64,000 nucleotides of DNA, taken from assembly GCA_026874595.1 (NCBI GenBank), contig CM049311.1:58783953-58847952 (forward strand). Direction: 5' to 3'. Positions 1-12,000 of the stretch are shown in pieces. The DNA is from Sipunculus nudus. Taxonomy: Eukaryota; Annelida; Sipuncula; Golfingiida; Sipunculidae. Below the pieces are notes generated by a model. It was given only the letters and a program-made list of their open reading frames with translations, had not been told where the DNA came from and searched no databases. Positions within the stretch are counted from its first letter, which is position 1, and each line of letters opens with the position of its first letter. Both the position numbers and the translations under genes were made by a program.

Positions 1-170
1 GCGCGGTGTCACATTGTACCCAAGGGCGCTGCCATATTTGTTATGGCCGTAGATGATCGGTAACTTTCGGCTCTTTCCGGATGTATTCACTGCACATGCG
101 TGGATTGGTTGCCAAAGTTCCTGGAGAAGCCAGGTAGACTCAACTGACCAGCACCTGCCAACTGTCTAGA
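1..170 (+). promoter_or_regulatory. Possible promoter/first-exon region with GCCAT/ATGGC inverted motif
   Basis: The first bases are richer in C+G and CpG than the next kilobases and include GCCATATTTGTTATGGC, an inverted pair of YY1-like GCCAT cores. A GTAACT donor-like string at 60 follows. It could be the 5' end of ARMC2 or of a gene to the left; there is no coding evidence. Confidence 0.25.
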
Positions 171-1327
171 AAATGACCACCTGAACGTGTTAGGGTTGCT
201 ATAGTAACACATTTTAACGCCATGTATTAAATGGACATTAGGACGTTGATAAAAGGTAATTTTTTTGCTGATATTTGAGCCTTACCTAAGTTTACCGGAT
301 TGGTAAGTGGCTTGATTGAGTGTTATTAAATGAAATCGGAGACAGAGGCACCCAAAACTGTGAAGTGTAATGGACATTAAGGCATCTAATTCTGTTGATA
401 AGCATTTGCAGAAAGTGAATGTTAATGTCCTGCGAAGTATCAGTTTAACATTTGAAAGATAATATCCATAATTTTTTACTGATCCTTCATGAAAGCCCAG
501 TTAATATAGATAAATGTAATTGTAAATATTAAAACTTTATTCCAGGTATTCCAGTACTCAGACTCGGTAAAGTCCACCCAAAAACCCTTGTCTGCATGTT
601 TTTTCACGATAATTATTTTAATAATATTCTGAATAATATCCCTTTGGTCTAAAGTAGAAATAACATAGATATTCCGCTGATTTTGTGTAAAGTTATAATA
701 TATCTTGTAGAAAGAATTTACTTTGCAACTCCTTTGCGTTATTTATTCTGATGAGACATGAGCGTTCCTGGCACTGCTGAATGATATATTCCTCCATAGT
801 GCACTCTCTCTGTCTATGGCTGCATGTGGTGTTTGTTAGACAACAGTGAAGTCCCAAAGACGTCAAAATGATCGGGGGCACGTCACCTTCAATTGACTTA
901 TGTCATCAGTTTGCCTGGCTTGTTTATTATCAGTCTCTGGCGATGAAAAAGTGGTAAACACTGTAACCTGTTTGTCATGTTTTGGATTATTTGTCTCCTA
1001 CAAAATCAAAGCAAGGTTAGTCATTTTTTTGCGCAGGCAGTCAGTGGGATTAACTGCTGCAACCTAAGGACAATAAAGGTTTACACTGCTTCACTTGTAT
1101 GAAAAATTATCCCGGAAAAATATGCAGACACAGGTACAGGGACAGACTTTAGTCAGAGCTCATATCATTTATTTTTCTAAAGTATATTTAAACCACATAC
1201 TCATACAGTATACTTTTTACAGCATATAAATCTCATTTTACAATGTAACATCGGCAAGAAAGGAACACATGGGGGGGGGGGGGGTTTACTAGAAATATTT
1301 AGTATTAAGACAGTGCTGCCTCTGTAG
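171..1327. other. Non-coding stretch upstream of first HINE
   Basis: No coding exon seen. About 890-1160 resembles 32840-33130 (shared TTTTGGATTATTTGTC and flanking blocks in the same order), so it is probably an old dispersed repeat. A run of 14 G lies at 1271-1284. Confidence 0.4.
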
Positions 1328-4171
1328 TTTTCAGCTCAGCTGACTATAAGTCATCTGAGCTATAGTCGTGGTCCGTCGTCCGTCTATCCGTCCGTCCGTA
1401 GATGTGGCACGTTTTGAAACCGTAAGACCTAGGAATCCAAAATTCGGCATTATGTTAGATGTCCCCAAGATCTCCTACCCAGCTGAAAACTGGGTCTTTC
1501 TGACTTCGTTCCTTTGAGAAATTAAGGAAAAATCTCAATTTCTTATTAAAAACCTTTTTTCACACTACAGGACTGCCTAATATTAAAACCACTCATCTGT
1601 TTTTCCTCATATTCGCCATAAATATTCCTCTATATAGTTCCTATGAACATGTCAGAAATAAGGTCTGTATTATATTATTTAAAAAAGTCATGGGCTCAAA
1701 CAATGCATTTTGTAAAAAATCAGGAAAGATATTTGATCACTTAACACAAAACATGTTAAAACTAAGGACTTTTTTTCCAGTAATATAACTTTAATTAATC
1801 AAAATTAAATTGTATACCTAAAATTAGATCAAAATCTTTTAAATTTTTTAAAATATTAGCAAAAATAAAAAATTGGTACCTCAAATTTTGCCCAACTTTG
1901 GCCATGGCACGTTTTTTTCCTGTAAGTACTGTGTATTTAATTTTCAAAGCATGTACACATAAGGATTTAATCTGTTAAAATCTGAAATTTGAAAATAAAA
2001 GCTGCAAAATTAGACTAGTTATGTAATTTTTTCTTGAGGCTCTTGTTGTATTCCCTTACATTGTCAAGCAGTCCACTTTGGTCACTGTAGGTCATTCAGT
2101 GCGGCTCTCTATGCTCCCCAGGTTGTTGGCATAATGTTAGATGTCCCCAAGATCTCCTACCAAGCTGAAAACTTGGCTTTGCGACTTTGTTCCTTTAAAA
2201 ATTAAGGAAAAACCTCAAATTTTTATTAAAAACCTTTTTTCACACTTCAGGACTGCCTAATATCAAAACCACTCATCTGTATTTCATCATATTTCCCATA
2301 AATATTCCTCTATATAGTTCCTATGTACATGCCAGAAATAAGGTCTGTATTATATAATTTAAAAAAAGTCATGGGCTCAAACATAATGCATTTTGTAAAA
2401 AAATCAGGAAAGATATTTGATCGCTGAACTCAAAACATGTTAAAGCTTAGGACTTATTTCCGGTAATATAATTTTAATTAATCAAAATTAAATGGTATAC
2501 CCAAAATTAGATCAAAATCTTTTAAATTTTTTAAAATATTAGAAAAAATTCCTACCTTAATTTTGCCCGACTTTGGCCACGACACATTTTTGTCCTGTAA
2601 GTACTGTGGATTTAATTTTCACAGCATGTGCACATAAGGATTTAATCTATTAAAAACTGGAATTTGAAAATAAAAGCTGCAAAATGAGGCTAGTTATTGA
2701 ATTTTTTTTGGAGGCTCTTGTATTTCCTTACATTGTCAAGCAGTCCACTTTGGTCACTGTAGGTCATTCAGTGCATCTCATTGCTCCCCAGGCATAATGT
2801 TATGCAATCCCATCACTAGGGCAAGCCCTCTCTCCACTGAGTTGAGCTTGATCAGGCTGTCTGCAGTTAATACCATACCACAGGGAAATTTTTTTCTCCC
2901 CTCCCCCCCCCCCTCCCCATTCTGTTGACAGACCTGTACTATGAACTAGATGAATCTTAAAATTAACATTTTTTTCAGCAGTGAGCAGTAACAACAGAGA
3001 CCCCTCCCCCTACCAACCCCTCCAATACACAGTACTAATAAACAAGATGAATCTTATAATTTTAATGTTAAAAAAAATTCTTTTTGATGAGACTTGGACA
3101 ATTTTGAATTTTTTAAAAGAACAAAATATTTCAGGAATTTAATTCTAATATTCAAATGTGATAAAATTTTTAGGATCTAATGTAAGTGCTAACTGACAAG
3201 ATTTAAGAAGATATAAATACTTTGTAGCATTTCATTCATATCTCTTAAAGTAGACGGGGCCTAGGTGTGAATAACACTGTTAACTTAGTATTAAAATTAG
3301 GAATATTGGTCAAACTTTGTGGGATTAATTTTTGGCTGATATTGCCATATATTTAACTTTTGAAAACTTAATTACCTTCACACATTATTTGTTTATGAAA
3401 TGTTACTTTTATATAACACTTACCGTAGGCCTATTTGTTCCCTTGGTGCATCACTAAATGGTGTGAATAACACTGTTAACTTAGTATTAAAATTAGGAAT
3501 ATTGGTCAGACTTTGTGGGATTAATTTTTAATTCATATTGACATATATTTAACTTTTGAAAACTTAATTACCTTCACACATTATTTGTTTATGAAATGTT
3601 ACTTTTATATAACACTTATCGTAGGCCTATTTGTTCCCTTGGTGCATCACTAAATGGTTAAGCTCATGTCCATTATTCTTTAATTTACAGAGTTTCATTT
3701 TAGCAGGGCCATTTTCTCATAGCTTTTCTAATGATAATATACATGAAAAACCAAAAGAAATAAAAATATTTTGCAGTTAGGCCAAAAAAAATAAAAGGTA
3801 TGGTTCTCAGGCACCGCCCTCATCAATTTTAAACCCCCGCATGAAAAATTTTTATTTTGATTTTCATTAGAAACCTACCAATTTTGAGCTGCAGCTGCTC
3901 GGACATTTCTTTCAAGAAGATAAAATCATAAAATTTCCTTTGTTATGTAGTTCTTTTAATTGTTTAGCAAAATAAATCTGTTATTATTATGCTTTTCCTT
4001 TATCATTTGACATTTTTATCGAAACATTCAAAAAAATTGAAAACAAAAAAACGTCTGCCCGCATTGATTTCAGATAAAAAGTGCCTGAGAACCATATTTT
4101 TTTAAAAATTTTGGCCTAACTAATTTTTTCCAAAATTCAGCTGAGCGATGTGACCCATGGGTCCCTTGTTT
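1328..4171 (+). mobile_element. HINE-like element, family A, copy 1
   Basis: The head TTTTCAGCTCAGCTGAC begins a 29-nt near-palindrome (1333-1361), followed by a TCCG-type microsatellite (1371-1399). The body has two roughly 680-bp core repeats (about 1448-2130 and 2131-2790) and a near-perfect 196-bp tandem duplication (3266-3657). The tail has the inverted head motif TTCAGCTGAGC, then hairpin TGACCCATGGGTC and CCTTGTTT. A TIR element (3780-4116) is nested inside. No coding capacity. This is the layout of Helentron-associated non-autonomous elements and bivalve pearl elements. Confidence 0.7.
3780..4116. mobile_element. TIR element (MITE), 337 bp, TA target site
   Basis: The left end GGCCAAAAAAAATAAAAGGT and the right end are inverted copies, both carrying GGTTCTCAGGCAC or its complement about 30 bases in. 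It is flanked by TA on both sides. A second copy lies at 49089-49423. Non-coding, mariner-like target preference. Confidence 0.8.
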
Positions 4172-4184
4172 AAAAGTAACATAC

Positions 4185-5672
4185 TTTTTACCTCAGCTGA
4201 CTGTAAGTCATCTGAGCTATTGTGATGTCCCTCTGGCTGTCATCTGACAGGCTGTCAATTAACAAGGCATGTTTTGAAACCATTTGACCTATAAATCTGA
4301 AATTGGGCATACTATTAGATGTCCCCAAGATCCCATTCCTTAGGGAAATTAAGTTATTAGCATAAATATAAAATCAGTCCCTAAAATTTTGCCAAACTTT
4401 TACCATTGCACATTTTTTTCCTGTAAGTACATTTGATTTAATTTTCACAGCAGGTACACATAAAGATTTAATCTGTTAAATTCTGAAATTTAAAAATAAA
4501 GCTAAAAATTAGGATTGTTATTTAAATTTATTTTCAGAAGCTCTATTGTATCCATTTCAATTGTCAAGCTCCAGTCATCCACTTCTGGTCACTACCTGCC
4601 CGGGTAACCTTATTAGTTATGCAACAATGGTCATGCACTCCCTGCTGTCACAGGTATACAGTTATTCTCATCTCCCCTCCACCAACCCCCCCCCCCCCCC
4701 CAACCCCAACAAGTGTATTGCAAAAATTGTTATTGTTTAAACCGTATATCTTTAAACTCCTGTGTACAAAACTTTTCGTGAAATAATTCAAGGAGTATTC
4801 GAAAAGATGCCATGTTGTAGTTATGTAGTATTTTTTAAGAAATATCCTTTTCAATAATTTAAGCAAATTAAAATATCATTAAACCCATCAATAGGCATAA
4901 TTTGATAATAAATGAGCTAAATCCTAGATAAATAAAGATGCAATTTAGACTTGTTAATTCTGAATCAAGTGCTATTTTCAGACATTCATTGTTTTGAAAT
5001 TTTCAAAAATATATTTTATAAAAAAAATAAATATGATGTAAACAAAAATCAGGATCTAATGCAAACAATCCTACTTTATTTTCCTGTCTCAGTAGAATGG
5101 GAATTAAAGTGATTTGCTTTGTTTTACCATCTCCCTGCCTGAGCACTAGGGACAATAGTTTTATTACAACTGCATAAAATTGATCAAATAAAGAAAATAT
5201 ATACAGAGGTACAGAGGTGTGGTGACTTTTACCATTACCCCCCCCCCCCCCCCCCACCTACCCACCCACCCATCATCAAGTCCTTCCACCTGGTGAGTGG
5301 GAATGTTATGGCAGCTTTACATGTTTTATAAAATAGAAAAAAATGGCTTAATAAAAAAATAGAATCAAATTAAACATATGTATACTGCCGAACTGCCAAC
5401 AGTTTATCTAAGAGCCAACCAGTGTTCATGGTAATAGTATAAATCTTATATTTACAAAGTGCTTACATGCTTTGGTTTCAACATTAGGAAAAACACATGG
5501 TCAGATCACAAAATATTATTTGCAACAATTTCTCCCATCATATCAACCAACCATGGCCTTGATTTCTTCTTCCTCTCAGACAGTCAGACTGTATATCCAT
5601 TTGATATTATTTTAGATTTTTACCATCAAGGTCAACTTCAGCTGAGCACAGTGACCCATGGGTCCCTTGTTT
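4185..5672 (+). mobile_element. HINE-like element, family A, copy 2
   Basis: Head CCTCAGCTGACTGTAAGTCA at about 4191, only about 15 bases after the tail of copy 1. Tail: TTCAGCTGAGC, hairpin GTGACCCATGGGTC, CCTTGTTT. The core holds C-runs at 4686-4701 (16 C) and 5238-5255 (18 C). Sequence to about 5995 looks like one more decayed core repeat. Confidence 0.65.
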
Positions 5673-6361
5673 CCTGTAAGCAATGTTGAATTAAATTTCC
5701 TATCCTGTATGTATATACCCCCCTCCCCACCCCCCACCCTGTCTTTGAGCATTGTACATGTGCAGTGGGGACTCTAGTTGTATTGTGTATTGCAACTGTG
5801 TAAATCTGATAATAGTGAAAATAACATGGTAAATTAAAAAAGTGAAGCTCTAAGTGAAGATATCTGCCTACTGCTCAACATGTAAACTATTTCTCAAAGA
5901 GCCAATCAGTGATTATGGTAAAAGTGTCAGTTTCAGTTAGAAAATGCATTAAGATTTTTACCTTTAAGGTAAACTTCAGCTGTGCACCTCGTTTTTCAGA
6001 AAAGACTTCTCTTTATACTTATTCATACTTTTTTAGTTTGTTAATACAAATTAACATCTTAAGTGGAGATTTTAGGCTGTTAACCTAAAATTTGAGTGCT
6101 TTAGACATCTACTCTGTCAATATTTCATAAAAGGGGCATTTTATTTATGATTATCCCTTTTTATGATCTTGCCAGTGTTTGACAAAATATTTAACTGGTT
6201 ATATATGGAACACTGAGAAGTTGTGCTACCACTTGCCACATATATAACTACAAATTTCATAGTCATACCTGAACCTTGTTCAGAAGTAGCACGTACTGTA
6301 AATTGAATACAAATTGTGCAATTTTGTCTTGATTTCTACTTTTTTTCATATTTTTTTTTCA

Positions 6362-6590
6362 GACAGTTTGATACACTTTTCTTGCAAGGTTTTATACTTT
6401 TTTCAATAACATTGAGAGTGGCAGCACTGTAAGGGCTGTTGTTGTATTCTTGGCAAGGATGTCCATCATTCCTGTAAAGGATTAAGTTCTGGCACTTCCC
6501 ATCTTGACCTACAGAGTGAGACTACTGGAAATTTCATGGACATAAGGAAAACTGATGAATAAAATGCTTAGAACTTCTGTTTTACCCAAG
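6362..6590 (+). other. Candidate non-coding 5' UTR exon of ARMC2
   Basis: ARMC2 coding exon 1 is preceded by a splice acceptor, so an upstream exon must exist. This stretch has a strong acceptor (TTTTTTTTTCAG, ending at about 6361) and ends CCCAAG before GTATAAG. It has no long open frame. Speculative. Confidence 0.2.
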
Positions 6591-6889
6591 GTATAAGAAT
6601 ATTTGATTGCCCAGTCTTGCCCTAGTTTTTTTTTATCTCATGATATACAACTTTTTAAACATTTAATAATGCTACTCTTCACTTGATAGCAAATCTAAGT
6701 GGAAACCACTAAAGTGAGAGCACCTCCACTCTGAGGTAAATAAATAAATTATATGTTAACTGAGAATTACAGATTGTTACTAGAATTTCTAGTCTAGACA
6801 AATTTTATCAAATCTTTTATATTATTCACTAATAATGAACAAGGATGGTCCATGTTTGAGATATTCCCACTTTTCTCGATCATATGATT

Positions 6890-7310
6890 AAGATTTCACT
6901 TCTTAAAATACTTTTCTTAAAAAGATGAATTTTTTCATATAACAAGGTTATTTTTCTTCTGATAAGACCATTTTTCTTGCTATCAGAAAGATATGGCAAG
7001 AAATAATATTATGCATCCACGAAGTGCATGTGCTAGCACATAACACATAACAAAAATTAAATTTCTTTCTATAAGAAAAAAATCTTATGACAAAATATAT
7101 TTTCTTGAGTCAGTAAGAATTTTTGTCTTTCATTGGTCAAGAAAATATTTCTTCTGACAAGATTATATATCTTGTTTTTAGAAAATTAAGGTAAATTTTC
7201 TTGACCTTAGCAGGTAGCCTATAAATTAAGAAAAATTATTTTGAAGATTTCTTGTCAGAATTTTTTTTGTCAAGAAATAAATATAACAAGACATATTTTT
7301 TAGCAGTGTT
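6890..7310. repeat. Repeat with many inverted TTCTTG / CAAGAA motifs
   Basis: Six or more copies of TTTCTTG or CAAGAAA in both orientations (for example near 6975, 7100, 7140, 7195, 7245, 7272). It looks like a decayed palindromic element; ends not resolved. Confidence 0.4.
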
Positions 7311-8398
7311 TATGAACATTACATATACAATAAAGGATATTCTCCAATTTTTATTTATTTTCTTAATATTTGTTAAGATCATGAAAATGGACCTTGGTTA
7401 AACTATGAAAAGGTTAAAATTGCACTTTACAACTCGAATATGCAGCCAACCACATTATCTAATCCAATTAGCAGTGATTAGATGATAAAACCTGACAATG
7501 CTAAAGTCAGTTATCCAGTGGCATTATGTCATCAAAACATTCAGAGGAGAATTCCTCAAGTGTCAGTCTTTCACATTCCTGAGGAAATGTACTGTCCTAT
7601 TAGATCAACAGACTGATAGCTCCTTGTATAGTTATTAAGTAAGTTTAGAAATAATATATAGTTATTAACTGTGTCCTTTTTCTGGTCTGATAGTGATGTA
7701 TGTTCCTGTGTGAATATTTGATTATTAACATGAATTATGAAAATAAATTGAATGAGTTAATCATTTATAGGTTCTACAGCCAAGAAAGAGCCAGGCAAAA
7801 GTCTAAGTAATATTTGAATCTATAGTAAGCCACCCCTCATCCCAAAACTCACTTGGGGTGAATTGTGGTTGCATAGCAAATTATGCAGTGTCTGTGGGTA
7901 CTTTGTGGTGATATCAGGTCATGTCAAATTGCCTAATTAGACCACACTAGTAACATGTTACACACTCCAATATTAACGATGCAGCCTTGCTACCATGTGC
8001 CAGACAGTTTTTCACACCACCTGGGTGGTTAATTAATTTTCCTAAGGGTGGCCAAACTGGGATCCCTAGAATCATGTGGATAACACTTATAGAACAGCAA
8101 AACCTGTCTCTTCGTGGTTTGTTACCTCTGCATTGGTCATCCTCAGTTGTCATATCAAGTTCATGTTTTGCATGACACCAGGATGCAGGTATAGGCCTCA
8201 ACTTTCATCCTGTCACAATAGTATTTTTTTTAAAAAAAAAAAGGAAAATTGGAAATTGTATCACTATTTGTAAAGCAGAGAGCTGGTACTGATTTATTCA
8301 CACAATGTCAAAGACATGTTTTTAATCATTGAAATTTGAAAATAAAAGAAAAAAAATTAATGTATAAACCTAGACACAAAAAAAAAGAAAGATATGCA

Positions 8399-8500
8399 TG
8401 GAAACTGTGCGAGTGTCCCTACTGGGCTATGTTGTTCAGTGTTGGAAGGAATTTGATTTTGAAGGTCTCCATTTCAATTCCAGCCTGTGCCCTTGTAGAA
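8399..8500 (+). repeat. tRNA-derived SINE relic
   Basis: Box A-like GGGCTATGTTGTTCAGTG and box B-like TTTCAATTCCAGCC at tRNA-like spacing. No intact cloverleaf. Confidence 0.4.
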
Positions 8501-8871
8501 ATATGGTGAAGGCTGAATGGAAACTCAGAGATGGTCTGATGTCCTACTTACTGGATACAACTTATGAATTATTAATAAGCTAGATCCATGCTGATAAAAC
8601 CTGAAGACTGGAGCTTTATAATAGTGTATCATTCCCATCATTTACCTGAATTATTTATAAGCAAGCTTGTGCTTATAAAACCAGAAGTCTTACAGTTGTG
8701 TTACAGTGAAGTTCATTATTTACAAAATTACTGCATGGTGTTATTTATAATAATTCTTGATTGAATATTGTATAATTTCAGGACACTGAGATCTGCTGGC
8801 TGTGGGGTAGTTGGATAGGTGCATGTGGACTTGAGGGGGGACTTGTTTTGTCCCACAATAGACCTTATACC

Positions 8872-9098
8872 ATGGAACCGTCACCTCCTCGCAAACCCAA
8901 GGAGTTGCCATTCTATGAAACACCAGGAAATGTTATGACAGGTTCCAAGATCATTCGCGAGGCCAAGAATTTACTCAGTCATGCACCTCTGAAGACTGTT
9001 TACACACGCAGACCAGATACACCACAGGATGGGCAGCGTAAACTGTTCGGGGAACAGAGCACGAGGGACCCATCAAATAGACCACCAAGTGCATTCAG
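8872..9098 (+). CDS. ARMC2: ARMC2 coding exon 1 (residues 1-76)
   Basis: This exon holds the chosen ATG and the conserved motif FYETPGN...GSKIIREAKNLL. It ends in split codon AG|T before donor GTTTGT. The exon itself probably begins at 8782, after acceptor TATAATTTCAG; 8782-8871 would then be 5' UTR, and a further non-coding exon must lie upstream. Confidence 0.92.
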
Positions 9099-12000
9099 GT
9101 TTGTTTTATACCTGATGGTTTAATATCAAAAGAACAACTTAAAATAATGGAATTCCGTATATGCCTTGTTGATATCTTAAATCTGCATGTCAAAGTGAAC
9201 ATTTTGTAAACCTTTGCAGTATACAGGTGCCTCATGTTTAAATTATTGCATATGGTGCTTAATTAAGAAGATTATAGATCATTTTGTTGAATAAAAATAC
9301 TCTTGAACTGACAAAGTTGGAAATTATCACATTGGACCAGTGTTGTAAAACCACTTGCTTTGATATTTTATGTCAGGGAAGACTGTTTAGTTTGGTTAAA
9401 ATACACTCGAATATCCCAGAATATTCTAGGCTTTGGGGCCAGAAATTGACCAGTAAATCAAATGGAGAAATTGGAGGGATGAAAGAGAAAATTACAGTAG
9501 TATCTATTTCATTAGCAACAACAATGATGGTGGCTGGCTGGACAGCACTGTGACTGATTGCTGGACAAAAATGCCAATATTCAAGAGACAAAATATCATC
9601 TAAGTAAAATTAAAATAATTTGTGGAAATCTTCAACGAAACCCTTTGGTGGTCATCCTGACAATGTCCATCTGTATATTAGCTAACACTTCTGATAAACA
9701 TTAATGTAAATATTTTCACATGTTCTGCCTGTGGCTATATATGCAAAATACCATTCATTTATGTCATACTTTTGTGTTGTCTCACTCAAATATAATTGCA
9801 TATAAAAACACACATACACAAAGTAAGGTAACTGCAGTACCTTGATAAGGACACCTTAAAAATTAAATTGCTGTATGGACTCTCTGTAATAAAAAAATAT
9901 AATTTTTTTTTTAATTCCTGTTGAGACAAAATATGTGAAAATGTTCAGACATACAGGAAGAATACAAAAAAGTGTGACCATTCCTTAAATGATGCAATAT
10001 GAAAAATTTAATCCAGTTTCACTGGCACCATTGTGAATGAAAATTTTGCATCATTAATATACCTTATGATTTCTTTTAAGGGACAAGGAAGCAGGAATTT
10101 AAAAACTATAACATACACAGGGAACTTGTGCTCATTTATTAAATAGAAATTGGATAAAAAAAAGCAGCATTTCTGTAAAATGATTATTTTTTCTTATGTT
10201 GTTTAACACTGTCAGTATCACTATCAGTACAGATTGATTTATTATATGCTATGGACCGGCTTATAACCTTACAAGATCCACTGTGTACAGTCACTTTGTT
10301 TTCACAAAGTACTCCAGTGAAACACTTCAACAGCACCTTCACACATCCAATGTATATTGTTATTTTCATTTCTGGGCATTGCATCTCAGATCACAGTGAT
10401 GTCACACAAATTGTGAAGCCTGTCAGTCTCATTCTGGGGCATTGCATCACTGAGTACACTGATGGCCGGGCTGATATCACCCATGGGCATTTATATGAAC
10501 TTCAAATGATGTGTCGTATCTCGTGTGCCAGGGCCTGAATGTGTGTAATAACTTACGTGGCCGGTTAATAATAATGAGTGTCTTATTTAACTGTGATCCT
10601 TTTTATGTCCAGTATTATTAGCACCTGGTAGCTAATCAGTTTCAACTATCAGCAAGTGTTCAGTCAGCATTCCTTATCAGGACAGCCCTTTGATGTCAGG
10701 AAGTAAATCACTTATTCATCAGTGATGCTCTTAGCAGGTTATCATCTTAGTAAATCAGGTGTAAATCTTTTAAGTTATTCATCACACCATCCAAGCATTT
10801 TCTCTCTTGCCAAAGGTAGATGTATGACAAATTTAGTATCAGACTCTGGTATTGGAAATAAAACCACGTGCTATTTGTGGTACAAAGCAAACAGTCCCTG
10901 TGCGGGAGGAACCAACTCTACAGGGCTCATAACTCTCAAATATTCAGGATTTGTTTTAGCAAAACTGTGAGCTTATGCTATGGTGTGGTCTCGTCAGTAC
11001 ATTAAACCCATACTATCTCAAAAATTGCAGGAGCTAGCATCACCCAATTTTATGCAAAAAATCAGTCATCTGAAAAACTCTTTATCTTATTTTGCTTATT
11101 TTTTTGCTATCTACATATACTTATATTTTATAGGGAGAAAGCTAAAAAAGCTTTAAAAATTTTTTTCTCCAAAACTGTTCAGCCTAATTGTCCAATATTT
11201 CACAGAAATTATCCCAGGAACAATCTCTTTCAAGTTTGTTCGAATGGTTCCAGTTTGGTGATTTTTGGCTGAGTTACAGGAAGCTGAACTTAGTCATATG
11301 GCAAATAAAGCATACTAAATGACAATATCATAAATTGCTGGAGCTATCATCACTGATTTTGTGCAAATGTTGGTCACATGAGTCATATTTGAAATTGAGC
11401 TATTGGTGGCTCCACCTGTTTTTTACCTTTTTGTACAAGGGTCATTGGTCATCAGTACATTACCCAATAATTTCTCAGGATTAGCAGGAGCTAGCATCCC
11501 CAAATTTTACCAAAAAATCAGTCACATATCATATGTTGTGGTATTGTTATGCATGTCCATACTGATACATCTCAGATAGTTTTGTTGTATATGAGACTTG
11601 TGGCACCATATACAATTGTTTTGGGTTTACTGCATCTGTACACATAGCCCAAGAGTGTTTTGAAGTACATGAAATTTTGCATGTCCATACATCTTCGATG
11701 GCTTTCTCATAAACAAGACTGGTGGCACCACCTACAATTATTTTGTATTGTGTACATCCATGCCAGTATTTTAGGAGTGACATTTGTGAAATTGGTGCTT
11801 ATACTCGGGTTCAAAATGTTTAGTACTTACAATTTACATGTACATATCACACGTGTACTTGAAAAGTGATGGTCCAGCATGGAAGCATTATACCTGATAT
11901 TCTTATATCCAATTGCACAGGTTTGCATTAGTCCTGTAGGCCTTGTTTTAGTTTTCATTACAGTTAAAACTCTTTAAAAATAGGCACCAATACATATACA

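Larger units (their letters stand above)
5996..8780. other. Non-coding region before ARMC2 exon 1
   Basis: No coding exons. It includes the candidate 5' UTR exon (6362-6590), a TTCTT/AAGAA-rich repeat (about 6890-7310) and a tRNA-like SINE relic (8399-8500). Confidence 0.5.

Noticed and set aside
5003-5257. Glycine-run open frame on - strand
   Set aside because: The glycine run is the poly-C tract read in reverse, inside a HINE-like element.
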